This document shows, piece by piece, positions 53,289 to 63,141 of a stretch of 64,000 nt of DNA (positions are counted from its first letter, which is position 1; each line of letters begins with the position of its first letter). A program made the translations under genes and the position numbers. Below the pieces are notes generated by a model that worked only from the letters and a program-made list of their open reading frames with translations, was not told where the DNA came from and did no database searches. This stretch comes from Marinomonas spartinae (lineage in GTDB: Bacteria; Pseudomonadota; Gammaproteobacteria; Pseudomonadales; Marinomonadaceae). Location of the stretch: the NCBI RefSeq assembly GCF_016461715.1, contig NZ_JAEMUI010000009.1, positions 1 through 64,000 of the forward strand, read 5' to 3'.

Positions 53289-54806
53289 TTATTTAATTTC
53301 TAGTGCTTGTTCTTCAATGCGAGCTTTCCACTCAGCTGGCCCTGTTACATGCACAGATGTGCCTTTAGAATCAACGGCAACAGTAACAGGCATATCGACC
53401 ACGTCAAACTCGTAAATCGCTTCCATTCCCAATTCTGGGAAAGCAACTACATCCGCTTTTTTAATGGCTTTTGATACCAGATAAGCAGCGCCACCCACGG
53501 CCATTAAGTAAACCGCACCAAATTCTTTAATGGCTTCAATGGCAATTGGGCCACGCTCGGCTTTACCAATCATACCAAGCAGACCCGTTTTCTCTAAAAC
53601 AGTGCGAGTAAACTTATCCATACGAGTAGAGGTAGTCGGACCAGCGGGACCAACTGCTTCATCACGAACTGGATCAACAGGCCCCACGTAGTAAATAAAA
53701 CGTCCTTTCAAGTCTACAGGCAGCTCTTCCCCATTGGCCATCATTTCGACCATTTTTTTATGAGCCGCATCACGACCAGTTAGCATCTTACCGTTTAATA
53801 ATATGGTTTCGCCTGGTTTCCAGCTTTGAACTTCTTCTGGCGTCACTTCGTTCAAGTTAACGCGACGTACACTTTCTCCGACTTCCCAAGTAATTTCCGG
53901 CCAATCATCCAAAGAAGGAGGCACTAAATCAGCAGGACCGGATCCATCCAATACAAAGTGTGCATGGCGAGTCGCCGCACAGTTTGGAATCATTGCCACA
54001 GGTAAAGAAGCAGCGTGGGTTGGATAATCCATGATTTTCACATCAAGAACCGTTGTTAAACCACCAAGACCTTGCGCTCCAATACCCAAGTTGTTGACTG
54101 CATCAAAGATGGCAAGACGAAGCTCTTCCACACGGTTTTGAGGGCCACGCTCTTTAAGCTCGTGAATATCAACAGGCTCCATCAGAGATTCTTTTGCCAT
54201 GACCATGGCCTTCTCTGCGGTACCACCAATCCCAATCCCCAACATACCTGGAGGACACCAGCCTGCTCCCATAGTAGGAACCGTCTTCTTGACCCATTCA
54301 ACAATATCGTCAGAAGGGTTCAGCATTGCCAGTTTGGATTTGTTTTCTGAACCACCTCCTTTTGCGGCAACATGAACTTCTACCGTGTCACCGGGCACCA
54401 CTTCCATATGTATTACCGCAGGGGTGTTGTCTTTCGTGTTTTTGCGCGCTCCAGCAGGGTCTGCCAAAATAGAGGCTCGCAGAACATTTTCAGGAAGTGT
54501 ATACGCACGACGCACCCCTTCATTGATCATGTCGGAGACGCTCTTCGTTCCTTCCCATTGAACGTTCATACCAATTTTTATAAAAACAGTTACGATGCCA
54601 GTGTCTTGGCAAATCGGACGCTTCCCTTCGGCGCACATACGAGAATTGATAAGAATTTGCGCCATTGCATCTTTCGCCGCAGTACTCTCTTCTCTTTCAT
54701 AGGCTTCATGAACAGCTTTAACGAAATCTAACGGATGGTAATAGGAAATAAATTGCAGCGCGTCTGCTACGCTATCAATCAAATCACTCTCTTTGATAAT
54801 GCTCAT
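53289..54806 (-). CDS. fumA: class I fumarate hydratase (4Fe-4S)
   Basis: This is an oxygen-sensitive 4Fe-4S fumarase of 505 residues in the TCA cycle, interconverting fumarate and malate. Cluster cysteines lie in RPICQDTGI and PNCAATRH, with a third further on. The C-terminal beta domain has PVDPVRDEAVGPAGPTTSTRMD, which contains the TSTRMDKF motif. I chose the ATG at 54806 (MSIIKESDLI), 6 nt after GGAGAG; the frame otherwise runs to 54836 without a better start. It is monocistronic. Confidence 0.93.
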   Translation of the reverse strand: MSIIKESDLIDSVADALQFISYYHPLDFVKAVHEAYEREESTAAKDAMAQILINSRMCAEGKRPICQDTGIVTVFIKIGMNVQWEGTKSVSDMINEGVRRAYTLPENVLRASILADPAGARKNTKDNTPAVIHMEVVPGDTVEVHVAAKGGGSENKSKLAMLNPSDDIVEWVKKTVPTMGAGWCPPGMLGIGIGGTAEKAMVMAKESLMEPVDIHELKERGPQNRVEELRLAIFDAVNNLGIGAQGLGGLTTVLDVKIMDYPTHAASLPVAMIPNCAATRHAHFVLDGSGPADLVPPSLDDWPEITWEVGESVRRVNLNEVTPEEVQSWKPGETILLNGKMLTGRDAAHKKMVEMMANGEELPVDLKGRFIYYVGPVDPVRDEAVGPAGPTTSTRMDKFTRTVLEKTGLLGMIGKAERGPIAIEAIKEFGAVYLMAVGGAAYLVSKAIKKADVVAFPELGMEAIYEFDVVDMPVTVAVDSKGTSVHVTGPAEWKARIEEQALEIK

Positions 54807-54974
54807 GCATCTCTCCTGCTGAGGATTACGAATCAATCGAAGGCAAAATGGTAAAAGATGCGCGAGCGCAAAGAAAGACCTAGAGTCTATTTAGACAAGA
54901 TATACAGTGCATTCATAAAATAAATATAGTGATAATACAGGATACCCTCGCGGCATTGAGCAAAAAACAACCAG

Positions 54975-55658
54975 TCATTCTTCTAAACAGAAACGATAAC
55001 CAACCCCTGCTTCGGTTTTTAAATATTTTGGATTAACAGGGTCATCCCCTAATTTCTGACGAAGATGACTGACAACAATACGCAGGTAATGCGTATCTTC
55101 AATATGACTCGGCCCCCAAATCTCTTTGAGTAGTTGTGTTTGCGTAATAACACAATTAGGCGAACTCGCTAGAATCGCCAATACGCCATACTCTTTAGGG
55201 GTGAGAACAATTTGAGCATCATTAAGACGAACCTCGCGCCTTGATAAATCGATGTATAACTTACCATCATCGATAACAGCCAGTTGATCAGGCTTAATAT
55301 TATCTCTTAAACACACCCGTATTCGAGCAAGCAACTCGATGACGCTAAAGGGTTTCGTGATGTAGTCCTGAGCACCGGAATCCAATGCTGCAACTTTTTC
55401 CTTATCATGATTTCGTACTGATAATACAATGGTCGGCACCGAACTCCATGAGCGCATTTCACGTAATACCTGATGCCCATCCATATCTGGCAAACCAAGA
55501 TCAAGAATGACCAAGTTAGGTTGATGACGAACAATGGCCATCAGCCCTGCTTCGCCATTCTCAGCTTCAATCACTTCATAACCTTCGCTCCCAAGAGCAA
55601 CTCGTAACATGCGACGAATCTGAGACTCATCGTCAATCACTACTATTTTAATGCCCAC
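54975..55658 (-). CDS. kdpE: response regulator KdpE
   Basis: This OmpR-family regulator of 227 residues has a receiver domain (acidic D9/D10, phospho-acceptor D53 in ILDLGLPDMDG, lysine in YITKPFS) and a C-terminal winged helix (LTPKEYGVLAILA, HLRQKLGDDP, GVGYRF). It activates kdpFABC under potassium limitation. Start GTG. It follows kdpD by 18 bp. Confidence 0.95.
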   Translation of the reverse strand: MGIKIVVIDDESQIRRMLRVALGSEGYEVIEAENGEAGLMAIVRHQPNLVILDLGLPDMDGHQVLREMRSWSSVPTIVLSVRNHDKEKVAALDSGAQDYITKPFSVIELLARIRVCLRDNIKPDQLAVIDDGKLYIDLSRREVRLNDAQIVLTPKEYGVLAILASSPNCVITQTQLLKEIWGPSHIEDTHYLRIVVSHLRQKLGDDPVNPKYLKTEAGVGYRFCLEE

Positions 55659-55676
55659 AAACTACCGCTTTAATTG

Positions 55677-58340
55677 TTAAGAATTTGGTTTACCATACTC
55701 TAAAGGCAATTCGACTATAAAACGAGTCCCCTTGCCTCCAGCCCCGTTACGGGCACAGACTGTTCCACCATGCGCACCAATCATGCCACGGCAAATAGCC
55801 AAGCCCATACCTGTACTTTTACTTTTTTTGTCGCCATCTGAAACAATATAAAACATGTTAAAAATGTGCTCCTGCTCATCCTTTGGAATTCCTGGTCCTT
55901 TATCTTCTATGGTTATTCGACAGGTTTTAGCGTCCACAATAAGCTTCACAGTAATCGCTTCTTTTTCCGGAGAATAACGAACAGCATTTTCCAAAATATT
56001 AAACAAAGCCTGCTCAATCAGTGCTGCATGTACATACAACACTGGAGCGTCGTCCGTTACAGCCCAATTGACTTTTGCATGAGAAAAATAACGTTTTAAT
56101 CGATTTAAAGCACTGCCAATAATATCATCAACCGAAACCCAATCTCGTTGGATTTTCAAGCCACCATAACCAAGTCGAGTCATGTCTAGAAGATTCTGAA
56201 TGTAACTGTCTAAGCGATGGCTTTCTTGTAAAATCGTATCGACCAATTCTTCCTTGTCGCTAACACTCAATTGCTTATCCAACATTTTCAAACTTTCAGC
56301 CGCTCCCATCATAGCCGACAAGGGGGATTTAAGGTCATGGGAAACAGACGATAGCAAGGATGAGCGAATTTGTTCCACTTCTGTCTTAACACGAGCTGAT
56401 TCTAAATCAGACACCAACCGCACTCGGCGCCAAGTACTGGCACCTTGCTGAAGCATAGATTCGACCAAATCCCTTTCAAAAGGAAGAAAATGTTCTTGCT
56501 CCGCTGACCAACGAATCAATAACCCACCAATCACTATATTTTCTTGTTTAACTGGCAAAACCGTAATACGGGACGCATTTAATGTTTGTGTGAATCGACC
56601 TGCTTGCTCGCCGTGTGTTAAAGACCAAGCTATTGCGGATTCTTCCACTTGCGATAAAGAAAAATTTACCTGTTTAACATGCGATTCATTATCACTACCT
56701 TCGGGGTAGGCAAAAAAACATTTCGCACCAAGCAGAGAGGATGCTTTCTCACACAGTGAATCCCAAAGAGTCACTTCACTTTCAACAACGGACAGTCGTT
56801 GAGCCATGTCTTTTAACGCTTCGGTATAACGGTTTGACTCTTTCAGTAAAATAAATTGATTTCGAATACGTGATGCCGCTGGACCACTCAACATGCCTAA
56901 TACCACTAAAAACACCAAGGTAGCAATATCGTCTTGTTGGTTAACCTTAAACGTATAAATCGGCTCTGTTAGAAAGAAATTGAAGCTTAAAAAAGCCCAA
57001 ATCGCCGTCGCCAACGCAGGTCTGGTGCCATATTTAAGCCCCACCAACACAATCGAAATAACATACAATAAAACTAAGTTACCACTGCTTAAAAATTGCT
57101 GAAGAGGCCAAGCAATGAGTGTCGCGAGCGCCACACCTATAACACCATAAATATGCCCACGATAATCCCCGAACAAAGTACCACGACGCTGCCAGTTCGT
57201 CTTTTGCGATACGATCTCAGGGGATCGGTACACACACACTTCAAGTGGTAAGTTGGACTCTATCAACTGTTGGTAAAGGCGTTTTTTCCAAAACCCCCAG
57301 CGATGTTTGGCTCCACTGCCCACCAACACGGTATTCACTCTTTGCTCTTCTAGATAAGGTAGGATGGCAGCATAGCAATTCTCACCTCTTAACGTATCTA
57401 CCTGCGCTCCCAGATCTTTCGCAAGATTCATCACATTATTTAAGTGCTTTCGTTGTATGGCATTTTGGGTAATGCCTCTATCCACCCATACGACACACCA
57501 GGCTATCTGGCGTCTTTCGGCAATTTGTCGTCCAAGACGAACCAAATAACAATGATCGCTGCTGGCGCTGACCAAGACAATTAACTTATCTCTAATAGCG
57601 TATTTTTGAGCGCTGCTTCCTTGCATTAAGGCCGTCTCCAAATAGCTATCTACTTGATGCATGGCTCGTTTCATTGCAAGCTCACGTAATGCAGATAAAT
57701 TGGAGAGCGAAAAAAAAGTATCTAACGCCACTCGCGCGTATTCAGGAAGGTAAACTTTTCCTTGCTTAAGCCGATCAATCAACGCAATGGGGGGCAAATC
57801 AATAAAGCGAATGTCATAGGCATCATCGATGACGTTATCCGGTACGCTCTCGTGAACCGTCACCCCTGTAATTTGAGCAACCACATCACGTAAACTCAAA
57901 ATATGCTGGACATTGACCGTGGTATAGACGTTGATTCCAGCCGCTAATAATTCAGCAATATCTTGATACCGCTTAGTATGGCGACTTCCAGGAACATTGG
58001 TATGAGCAAGCTCATCCACTAAAATCAATTCTGGTTTTTGCTCAAGCGCTGCATCCAAGTCAAACTCAGTTAAAACAGTATCATGATAATGGACTTCCTT
58101 ACGTGGTAAGACATTCAACCCAGCCATTATGTCTTGTGTCTCTTTGCGCCCATGAGTTTCCAACAAGCCAACGAGCACCTCGACACCTTGCTGAACGCTT
58201 TCCTTTGCCGCGCTAATCATTGCGTAAGTCTTCCCCACACCAGGAGCTGCACCAATAAAAATAGTCAGCTTACCCTGCGAAGATTGTTGTAACGCATTTA
58301 AAATGGCGTCTGCTTTTTGATCACGATGCTCTTCGCTCAT
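55677..58340 (-). CDS. kdpD: sensor kinase KdpD
   Basis: KdpD is a turgor- and potassium-responsive kinase of 887 residues. The N-terminal KdpD domain has Walker A GAAPGVGKTYAM and ELAHTNVPGSRHTKRYQD, followed by a USP-like region. Four membrane segments lie at about 395-495, then a GAF-like region. HisKA has SSVSHDLKSPLSAM (phospho-acceptor H) and the HATPase has N, G1 (DKGPGIP) and G2 (STGMGLAICRG) boxes. It is 46 bp after kdpC. Overall length matches E. coli KdpD (894). Confidence 0.96.
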   Translation of the reverse strand: MSEEHRDQKADAILNALQQSSQGKLTIFIGAAPGVGKTYAMISAAKESVQQGVEVLVGLLETHGRKETQDIMAGLNVLPRKEVHYHDTVLTEFDLDAALEQKPELILVDELAHTNVPGSRHTKRYQDIAELLAAGINVYTTVNVQHILSLRDVVAQITGVTVHESVPDNVIDDAYDIRFIDLPPIALIDRLKQGKVYLPEYARVALDTFFSLSNLSALRELAMKRAMHQVDSYLETALMQGSSAQKYAIRDKLIVLVSASSDHCYLVRLGRQIAERRQIAWCVVWVDRGITQNAIQRKHLNNVMNLAKDLGAQVDTLRGENCYAAILPYLEEQRVNTVLVGSGAKHRWGFWKKRLYQQLIESNLPLEVCVYRSPEIVSQKTNWQRRGTLFGDYRGHIYGVIGVALATLIAWPLQQFLSSGNLVLLYVISIVLVGLKYGTRPALATAIWAFLSFNFFLTEPIYTFKVNQQDDIATLVFLVVLGMLSGPAASRIRNQFILLKESNRYTEALKDMAQRLSVVESEVTLWDSLCEKASSLLGAKCFFAYPEGSDNESHVKQVNFSLSQVEESAIAWSLTHGEQAGRFTQTLNASRITVLPVKQENIVIGGLLIRWSAEQEHFLPFERDLVESMLQQGASTWRRVRLVSDLESARVKTEVEQIRSSLLSSVSHDLKSPLSAMMGAAESLKMLDKQLSVSDKEELVDTILQESHRLDSYIQNLLDMTRLGYGGLKIQRDWVSVDDIIGSALNRLKRYFSHAKVNWAVTDDAPVLYVHAALIEQALFNILENAVRYSPEKEAITVKLIVDAKTCRITIEDKGPGIPKDEQEHIFNMFYIVSDGDKKSKSTGMGLAICRGMIGAHGGTVCARNGAGGKGTRFIVELPLEYGKPNS

Positions 58341-58386
58341 TTTCGCGCCCTATGTGGTAAGTGCTTCAACTAATCTTATCTAGTCA

Positions 58387-59034
58387 TTATTTGGACTGAG
58401 TGTTATTAGTATCGGAGAGTGTATCTAGCGCTAAATTCAGCATCAAAACATTTACTCTTGCCTGACCAAAAATAGCCCATTGTGGGTGTTCAATGTGCTG
58501 ATCAACTAATTTTTTTACCGTATTAACAGACAAATGCCGTTGCGCGGCCACCCTATCCACCTGCAACAAAGCTGCTGCTGGAGAAATATCTGGATCCACA
58601 CCTGAACCGGATGCTGCCAATAAATCCACTGGAATTTGACTCGCAGTAACATGATCCGATGTCTGAATCGCCAAACTACGTTGCTCCACTTCTGCGCGCA
58701 ATTTAGGGTTACTCGGCGCAAGGTTGCTACCGCCGGTAGACTTTGGGTCATAACCTACTGCACTAGGGCGCCCATGAAAATAATCTGCACTTTGAAATAA
58801 TTGACCAATCAATTTCGAACCAACAGGTTTGCCATTATGGTTAATCACACTGCCCGTTGACTGAAAAGGAAACAGTGTTTGCGCTACCATAGTGACACTA
58901 CCTGTATAAATAATACCGCAAAGCACCAGCATCACTAGTGACATTCTGACAGCCAAAGCGATTTGTTTGGATAAACCACCTTGATGCCATTGAATAGCAC
59001 CCTCATGTAAATCGTCTGTTACTTGTGCATTCAT
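58387..59034 (-). CDS. kdpC: potassium-transporting ATPase subunit C
   Basis: KdpC stabilises the complex and increases ATP affinity. It is 215 residues long. One N-terminal membrane segment (about 26-46) precedes the periplasmic domain with SADYFHGRPSAV, GGSNLAPSNPKL, ASGSGVDPDISPAAALLQ and LNLALD. The N-terminal 20 residues before the membrane segment are slightly longer than in E. coli. Confidence 0.95.
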   Translation of the reverse strand: MNAQVTDDLHEGAIQWHQGGLSKQIALAVRMSLVMLVLCGIIYTGSVTMVAQTLFPFQSTGSVINHNGKPVGSKLIGQLFQSADYFHGRPSAVGYDPKSTGGSNLAPSNPKLRAEVEQRSLAIQTSDHVTASQIPVDLLAASGSGVDPDISPAAALLQVDRVAAQRHLSVNTVKKLVDQHIEHPQWAIFGQARVNVLMLNLALDTLSDTNNTQSK

Positions 59035-59045
59035 GATCGTGGCTC

Positions 59046-61067
59046 CTAAAAAAATGAACTGATAATAACATCAAGTATCTTTATGCTAATAAAAGGCAAC
59101 AACACACCACCAAGCCCATAGACCAGCATATTGTTTCTTAACAACTTCTCAGCCGTAATCGCTCTGACTTTAACTCCTTTCAATGCAAGCGGAATTAAAG
59201 CGGGAATAATCAAAGCATTAAAAATCAATGCCGCAATAACGGCCGATTGTGGGCTATGGAGATGCATCACATTGAGTGTTCCAATGGTTGGAATCGCGGT
59301 AACAAAAATCGCCGGTAAGATAACAAAATACTTTGCCACATCGTTTGCAAGAGAAAAGGTCGTTAAAGCGCCGCGTGTAATCAATAACTGCTTACCGATT
59401 TCAACAACGGACAGTAATTTCGCAGGGTCGGAATCCAAATCCACCATATTGCCAGCTTCTTTCGCCGCTTGTGTGCCTGAGTTCATGGCAAGCCCAATGT
59501 CCGCTTGTGCTAAAGCAGGCGCATCGTTTGTTCCATCCCCCACCATGGCAACTAAGCGCCCTTTGGCTTGTTCTTCTCGAATCAAAGCAAGCTTATCTTC
59601 TGGTTTGGCTTCGGCGATAAAATCATCCACACCGGCTTGCGCCGCTATCACCCCAGCCGTCACGGGATTATCGCCAGTTACCATGACAGTGCGAACACCT
59701 AAGGCCCTTAGTTGGGCAAAACGCTCTGCAACGCCTGGTTTCACCACATCGGATAAGGCAATCACCCCCAAAACGGCTGTATTTGAAGCAACGACCAGAG
59801 GTGTGCCTCCCTGTTTAGCCACTTTGCGGACAAGACCATCCATATCATCAGGCCAGGATAATTGGTGATCTCGCGCCCACGTCTTCATGGAATCACTCGC
59901 TCCCTTCATCATCAAAGAGCCGTCAACAAGCTGAACACCAGAAATACGAGTTTTCGGCGAGAAAGGAATAAATTCCGCATCCGCAGGCGCTTCAGGTTTA
60001 TCAATGCCCTTGTTTTCCGCGAGCAAAACCACAGATTTCCCTTCAGGGGTTGGATCATCAAGGGACGACCACACCGCCGCTTTAATCATCTCGATGCTAT
60101 CCGCATCTTTGGAGACCAGAAACTCCGTAGCTTGTCGATCACCAAAAGTAATCGTGCCTGTTTTATCCAGTAGTAAGGTGTCAATATCACCAGCGACCTC
60201 AACCGCTTTCCCCGACTTTGCCACCACATTGGCTTTTAGCGCACGGTTCATGCCCGCAATACCAATGGCGGGTAACAAACCACCGATGGTCGTCGGAATA
60301 AGGCAAACCAGCAAAGCTATCAGCATGGTGTCATCCAAGCGGGCTCCCATAAAGTTCGCCATCGCAGGTAGAGTCATGACAATCAATAAAAACACAGCAC
60401 TTAGCGAAGAAAGCAAAACAGTCAGCGCTGTTTCATTCGGTGTTTTTTGTCGCTGAGCACCCTCAACCAAACCAATCATACGATCCAAAAAACTGTTACC
60501 AGGGTCATTCGCTACTTCCAAAACTACTTCACCACTGAGCAATTTTGTGCCACCGATGACACTAGAGTGATCTGTGCCAGATTCTCTCAATACCGCTGCC
60601 GATTCGCCAGTCACCGCAGACTCATTCACTGTTGCCACTCCGACAATAATGTCACCATCAGCCGGAATATATTCGCCTGCCCTGACTTTGACTCGATCGC
60701 CTTTTATCAGATCAGCAGCAGCCACCCAGCTTTCACTTTCACCTTTGATACGACACGCCTTGAGAGATTGTTTTGCAGAACGAAGACTAGAGGCTTGACC
60801 TCGGCTTTTTGCCTCAGCTACTGACTCGGCCAAGTTCGAAAACCAAACCGTTAAAAACAAAATGATGGTCGTAATCAGCGCCATAGCATAAGGCTTATCT
60901 TGCACGGCTTGATATAGCGTAATGGCTGCACTTAACAAGGTACCCACCCAAACGATAAACATCACAGGGCTGGACGCCATTTTTAGTAAAGATAGTTTTT
61001 TTAATGAGTCCACGCTGGCTTGGCGCAACTCAGACATTGTCATGGTTTGAACTGTTTGATTTTTCAT
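59046..61067 (-). CDS. kdpB: potassium-transporting P-type ATPase subunit B
   Basis: KdpB is the catalytic P-type ATPase of 673 residues. The phosphorylation site is in DKTGTITFGD, TGES is in the actuator domain (AVTGESA), nucleotide-binding motifs include KGASD and the hinge is GDGTNDAPALAQAD. Membrane helices are at the N-terminus, about 215-275 and the C-terminal part. It is 3 bp after kdpA. Confidence 0.97.
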   Translation of the reverse strand: MKNQTVQTMTMSELRQASVDSLKKLSLLKMASSPVMFIVWVGTLLSAAITLYQAVQDKPYAMALITTIILFLTVWFSNLAESVAEAKSRGQASSLRSAKQSLKACRIKGESESWVAAADLIKGDRVKVRAGEYIPADGDIIVGVATVNESAVTGESAAVLRESGTDHSSVIGGTKLLSGEVVLEVANDPGNSFLDRMIGLVEGAQRQKTPNETALTVLLSSLSAVFLLIVMTLPAMANFMGARLDDTMLIALLVCLIPTTIGGLLPAIGIAGMNRALKANVVAKSGKAVEVAGDIDTLLLDKTGTITFGDRQATEFLVSKDADSIEMIKAAVWSSLDDPTPEGKSVVLLAENKGIDKPEAPADAEFIPFSPKTRISGVQLVDGSLMMKGASDSMKTWARDHQLSWPDDMDGLVRKVAKQGGTPLVVASNTAVLGVIALSDVVKPGVAERFAQLRALGVRTVMVTGDNPVTAGVIAAQAGVDDFIAEAKPEDKLALIREEQAKGRLVAMVGDGTNDAPALAQADIGLAMNSGTQAAKEAGNMVDLDSDPAKLLSVVEIGKQLLITRGALTTFSLANDVAKYFVILPAIFVTAIPTIGTLNVMHLHSPQSAVIAALIFNALIIPALIPLALKGVKVRAITAEKLLRNNMLVYGLGGVLLPFISIKILDVIISSFF

Positions 61068-61070
61068 TGA

Positions 61071-62795
61071 TTAATTCCCCACATGAACAGCAGACAATTG
61101 CAATGCTTCGCCGATAGGTCCAATAACTGCGGCAGGAAGAAAAGACAACACATTAAGAACCAGGATGACGGCAATCAGCGTGACACAGAACGTTGGTGTT
61201 TCTAATGTCAAACCACCAGAACTAGCTGGAGTCACACGTTTTTTCGCCATGAGTCCAGCGATCATTAAGGGAATTACAAGAGGCAGGTATCGTCCTAACA
61301 GAATCATAAAAGTCGCACTGAGATTCCACCATGTCGTGTCATTTTTCAACCCTGCCATGCCAGAACCATTGTTTGCAAACGCTGAGGCATACTCATAAAA
61401 AACCTGTGAGATTCCATGAAATCCTGGATTACTGTTCCCCGTAATACTTGGGAAAGACACGGCAATGGCAGTGAATCCCAGAATACACAAGGCAGGCAGC
61501 ACGATTAAGCTAGATAACAGAGTCACTTCTTTAGTTTCAATTTTGCGTCCGAAAATTTCTGGTGTACGACCTATCATCAAACCAGATAAAAAGACCGCCA
61601 ACCATACATAGACAATAAAGTTAACAAAGCCACATCCAACACCGCCCCAGATCGCATTAACCAGCATTCCTGAGCGCGCCATCAAACCACCGAGTGGATT
61701 GAAAGAATCCATCGAGGCATTCACTGAACCATTCGATGTTTGTGTGGTTAATGCTCCCCATAAGGCAGAAAGTTCGGAGCCGAATCTCACCTCCTTGCCT
61801 TCCATGTTGGGACCCATTGCACTGGCTCCAACAAATGCGGCATTGGCTTGATTTTCACTGTAAATTGTCGCTGCTGTAAAAGACACACTGAGAATAGCCA
61901 TAGCAGCAAAGGACATCCACGCAAATTTTTTGCGTCTTATCAGCCCCCCTGCCATAAAAACAACAGCAATAGGAATCAGGACAATGGCAATGGTCTCAAT
62001 CACATCGCTCAAAGGCGTTGGATTTTCTAACGGGTCGGCACTATTTGATCCATACCAGCCCCCACCATTGGTTCCTAGTTGTTTAATCGCTACCATGGCA
62101 GAAACAGGGCCAACAGGAATCGTTTGCGATGACATGGATGATTGTGTATCCAGCGTCTGGACGTGCTGCGCACCGAAAAAAGTACTCGGCACACCTTGCC
62201 AAGCAAGCAAGAGCGCAACAATAAGAGACAAAGGCAGAAAGACACGCACTACGCCACGAACCACATCAACATAATAATTACCAAGGTCCCGTTCTTCTCC
62301 TTCTTTGGCTGTCTTATTATTCTTACCACCTATCATGCCACGTAATACAGCCACGCAAATCGCCAACCCCATCGCCGGCGAAACAAATTGTAGCGTCACA
62401 ATAAGAAAACCTTGGGAAAGATAAGAAAGCTGAGCTTGACCTGCATAATGCTGCTGATTGGTATTGGTAATAAATGATATAGCGGTATGAAATGCCACAT
62501 CCCAGGAAAGGGGCCCAATATGATCAGGATTAAACGGCAGTACTTGCTGGAATTTAAGAAGCAAAAACGCCACGACACCTAAAATCAGGTTGCTCATCAA
62601 AAATGCCATACCGTAGGTACGCCACGTCATGGACTCATTTGGATTCACTCTCATCAGGCGATATAGAACTGATTCAATAGGAGAGAAAAAACCATCGGTT
62701 ATGTGTTTTTGCCCAGAAAACACTCCTGTCATATAGGATCCTAGTGGAATGGCCAACGCCACGGCAATTAGGCAGATCAGCACAATTTCAAACAT
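61071..62795 (-). CDS. kdpA: potassium-transporting ATPase subunit A
   Basis: KdpA is the potassium channel-like subunit of 574 residues, with ten membrane segments. Four selectivity-filter-like loops are visible: ITNTNQQHYAG, TNGGGWYGSNSADPLENP, the loop near GLMARSGM, and ANNGSGMAG. Start ATG, 12 bp after kdpF. Confidence 0.97.
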   Translation of the reverse strand: MFEIVLICLIAVALAIPLGSYMTGVFSGQKHITDGFFSPIESVLYRLMRVNPNESMTWRTYGMAFLMSNLILGVVAFLLLKFQQVLPFNPDHIGPLSWDVAFHTAISFITNTNQQHYAGQAQLSYLSQGFLIVTLQFVSPAMGLAICVAVLRGMIGGKNNKTAKEGEERDLGNYYVDVVRGVVRVFLPLSLIVALLLAWQGVPSTFFGAQHVQTLDTQSSMSSQTIPVGPVSAMVAIKQLGTNGGGWYGSNSADPLENPTPLSDVIETIAIVLIPIAVVFMAGGLIRRKKFAWMSFAAMAILSVSFTAATIYSENQANAAFVGASAMGPNMEGKEVRFGSELSALWGALTTQTSNGSVNASMDSFNPLGGLMARSGMLVNAIWGGVGCGFVNFIVYVWLAVFLSGLMIGRTPEIFGRKIETKEVTLLSSLIVLPALCILGFTAIAVSFPSITGNSNPGFHGISQVFYEYASAFANNGSGMAGLKNDTTWWNLSATFMILLGRYLPLVIPLMIAGLMAKKRVTPASSGGLTLETPTFCVTLIAVILVLNVLSFLPAAVIGPIGEALQLSAVHVGN

Positions 62796-62807
62796 AATCT
62801 TGCCCCC

Positions 62808-62888
62808 CTAAAACTTTTCTGGTGCAAACATTGCCACCATCAGATAAATAAAAAGCACAATGGATAGTACCAGCAGTAACCACGCCAT
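62808..62888 (-). CDS. kdpF: KdpF small membrane subunit
   Basis: This 26-residue single-pass peptide begins MAWLLLVLSIVLFIYLMVAM and ends FAPEKF. E. coli KdpF is 29 residues and stabilises the KdpFABC complex. The ATG at 62888 is 7 nt after AGGAG. A longer frame runs upstream to 63005, but its extra 39 residues lie over the promoter region and look non-coding. It is the first gene of the operon. Confidence 0.88.
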   Translation of the reverse strand: MAWLLLVLSIVLFIYLMVAMFAPEKF

Positions 62889-62969
62889 CTTCTGTCTCCT
62901 CATGGATGTAGTAGGTAAGGAGACAATAGAGATGAGCGGCGTAAAATATCTAGATAGATATATTGAGAA

Positions 62970-62988
62970 GGCGTAAAAAATCCATAAA
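62970..62988 (-). promoter_or_regulatory. candidate KdpE operator upstream of kdpF
   Basis: On the minus strand the sequence TTTATGGATTTTTTACGCC matches the E. coli kdp operator core, as I remember it (TTTATACTTTTTTTACACC), at 15 of 19 positions. It lies about 80 bp upstream of kdpF. The palindromic TATCTAGATAGATA stretch nearby (62947-62960) is downstream of it, near the presumed promoter. Confidence 0.6.
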
Positions 62989-63064
62989 GACTGACATAGC
63001 ATCAAGCTTTATTGGCACTGAATAGAGCGTTTATTGAAGAGGCTTATAGAACAAAATAGAAAAC

Positions 63065-63105
63065 AAAAAAGCGCTTCTTAGGACAAGACAAACAAAAGCG
63101 CTTTC
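63065..63105 (-). terminator. terminator after the right-edge coiled-coil gene
   Basis: On the minus strand AAAGCGCTT and AAGCGCTTTTTTG form a stem over a 16-18-nt spacer (63105-63065), followed by T-rich sequence. It lies just beyond the stop at 63142. Confidence 0.7.
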
Positions 63106-63141
63106 ACTGCTGTAAATATCGTAGAGAGCATCACGAACACC

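Noticed and set aside
59131..59868. 245-residue plus-strand ORF antisense to kdpB
   Set aside because: It is a shadow of the kdpB reading frame (Ser/Thr/Ala-rich translation typical of antisense). kdpB is fully supported.
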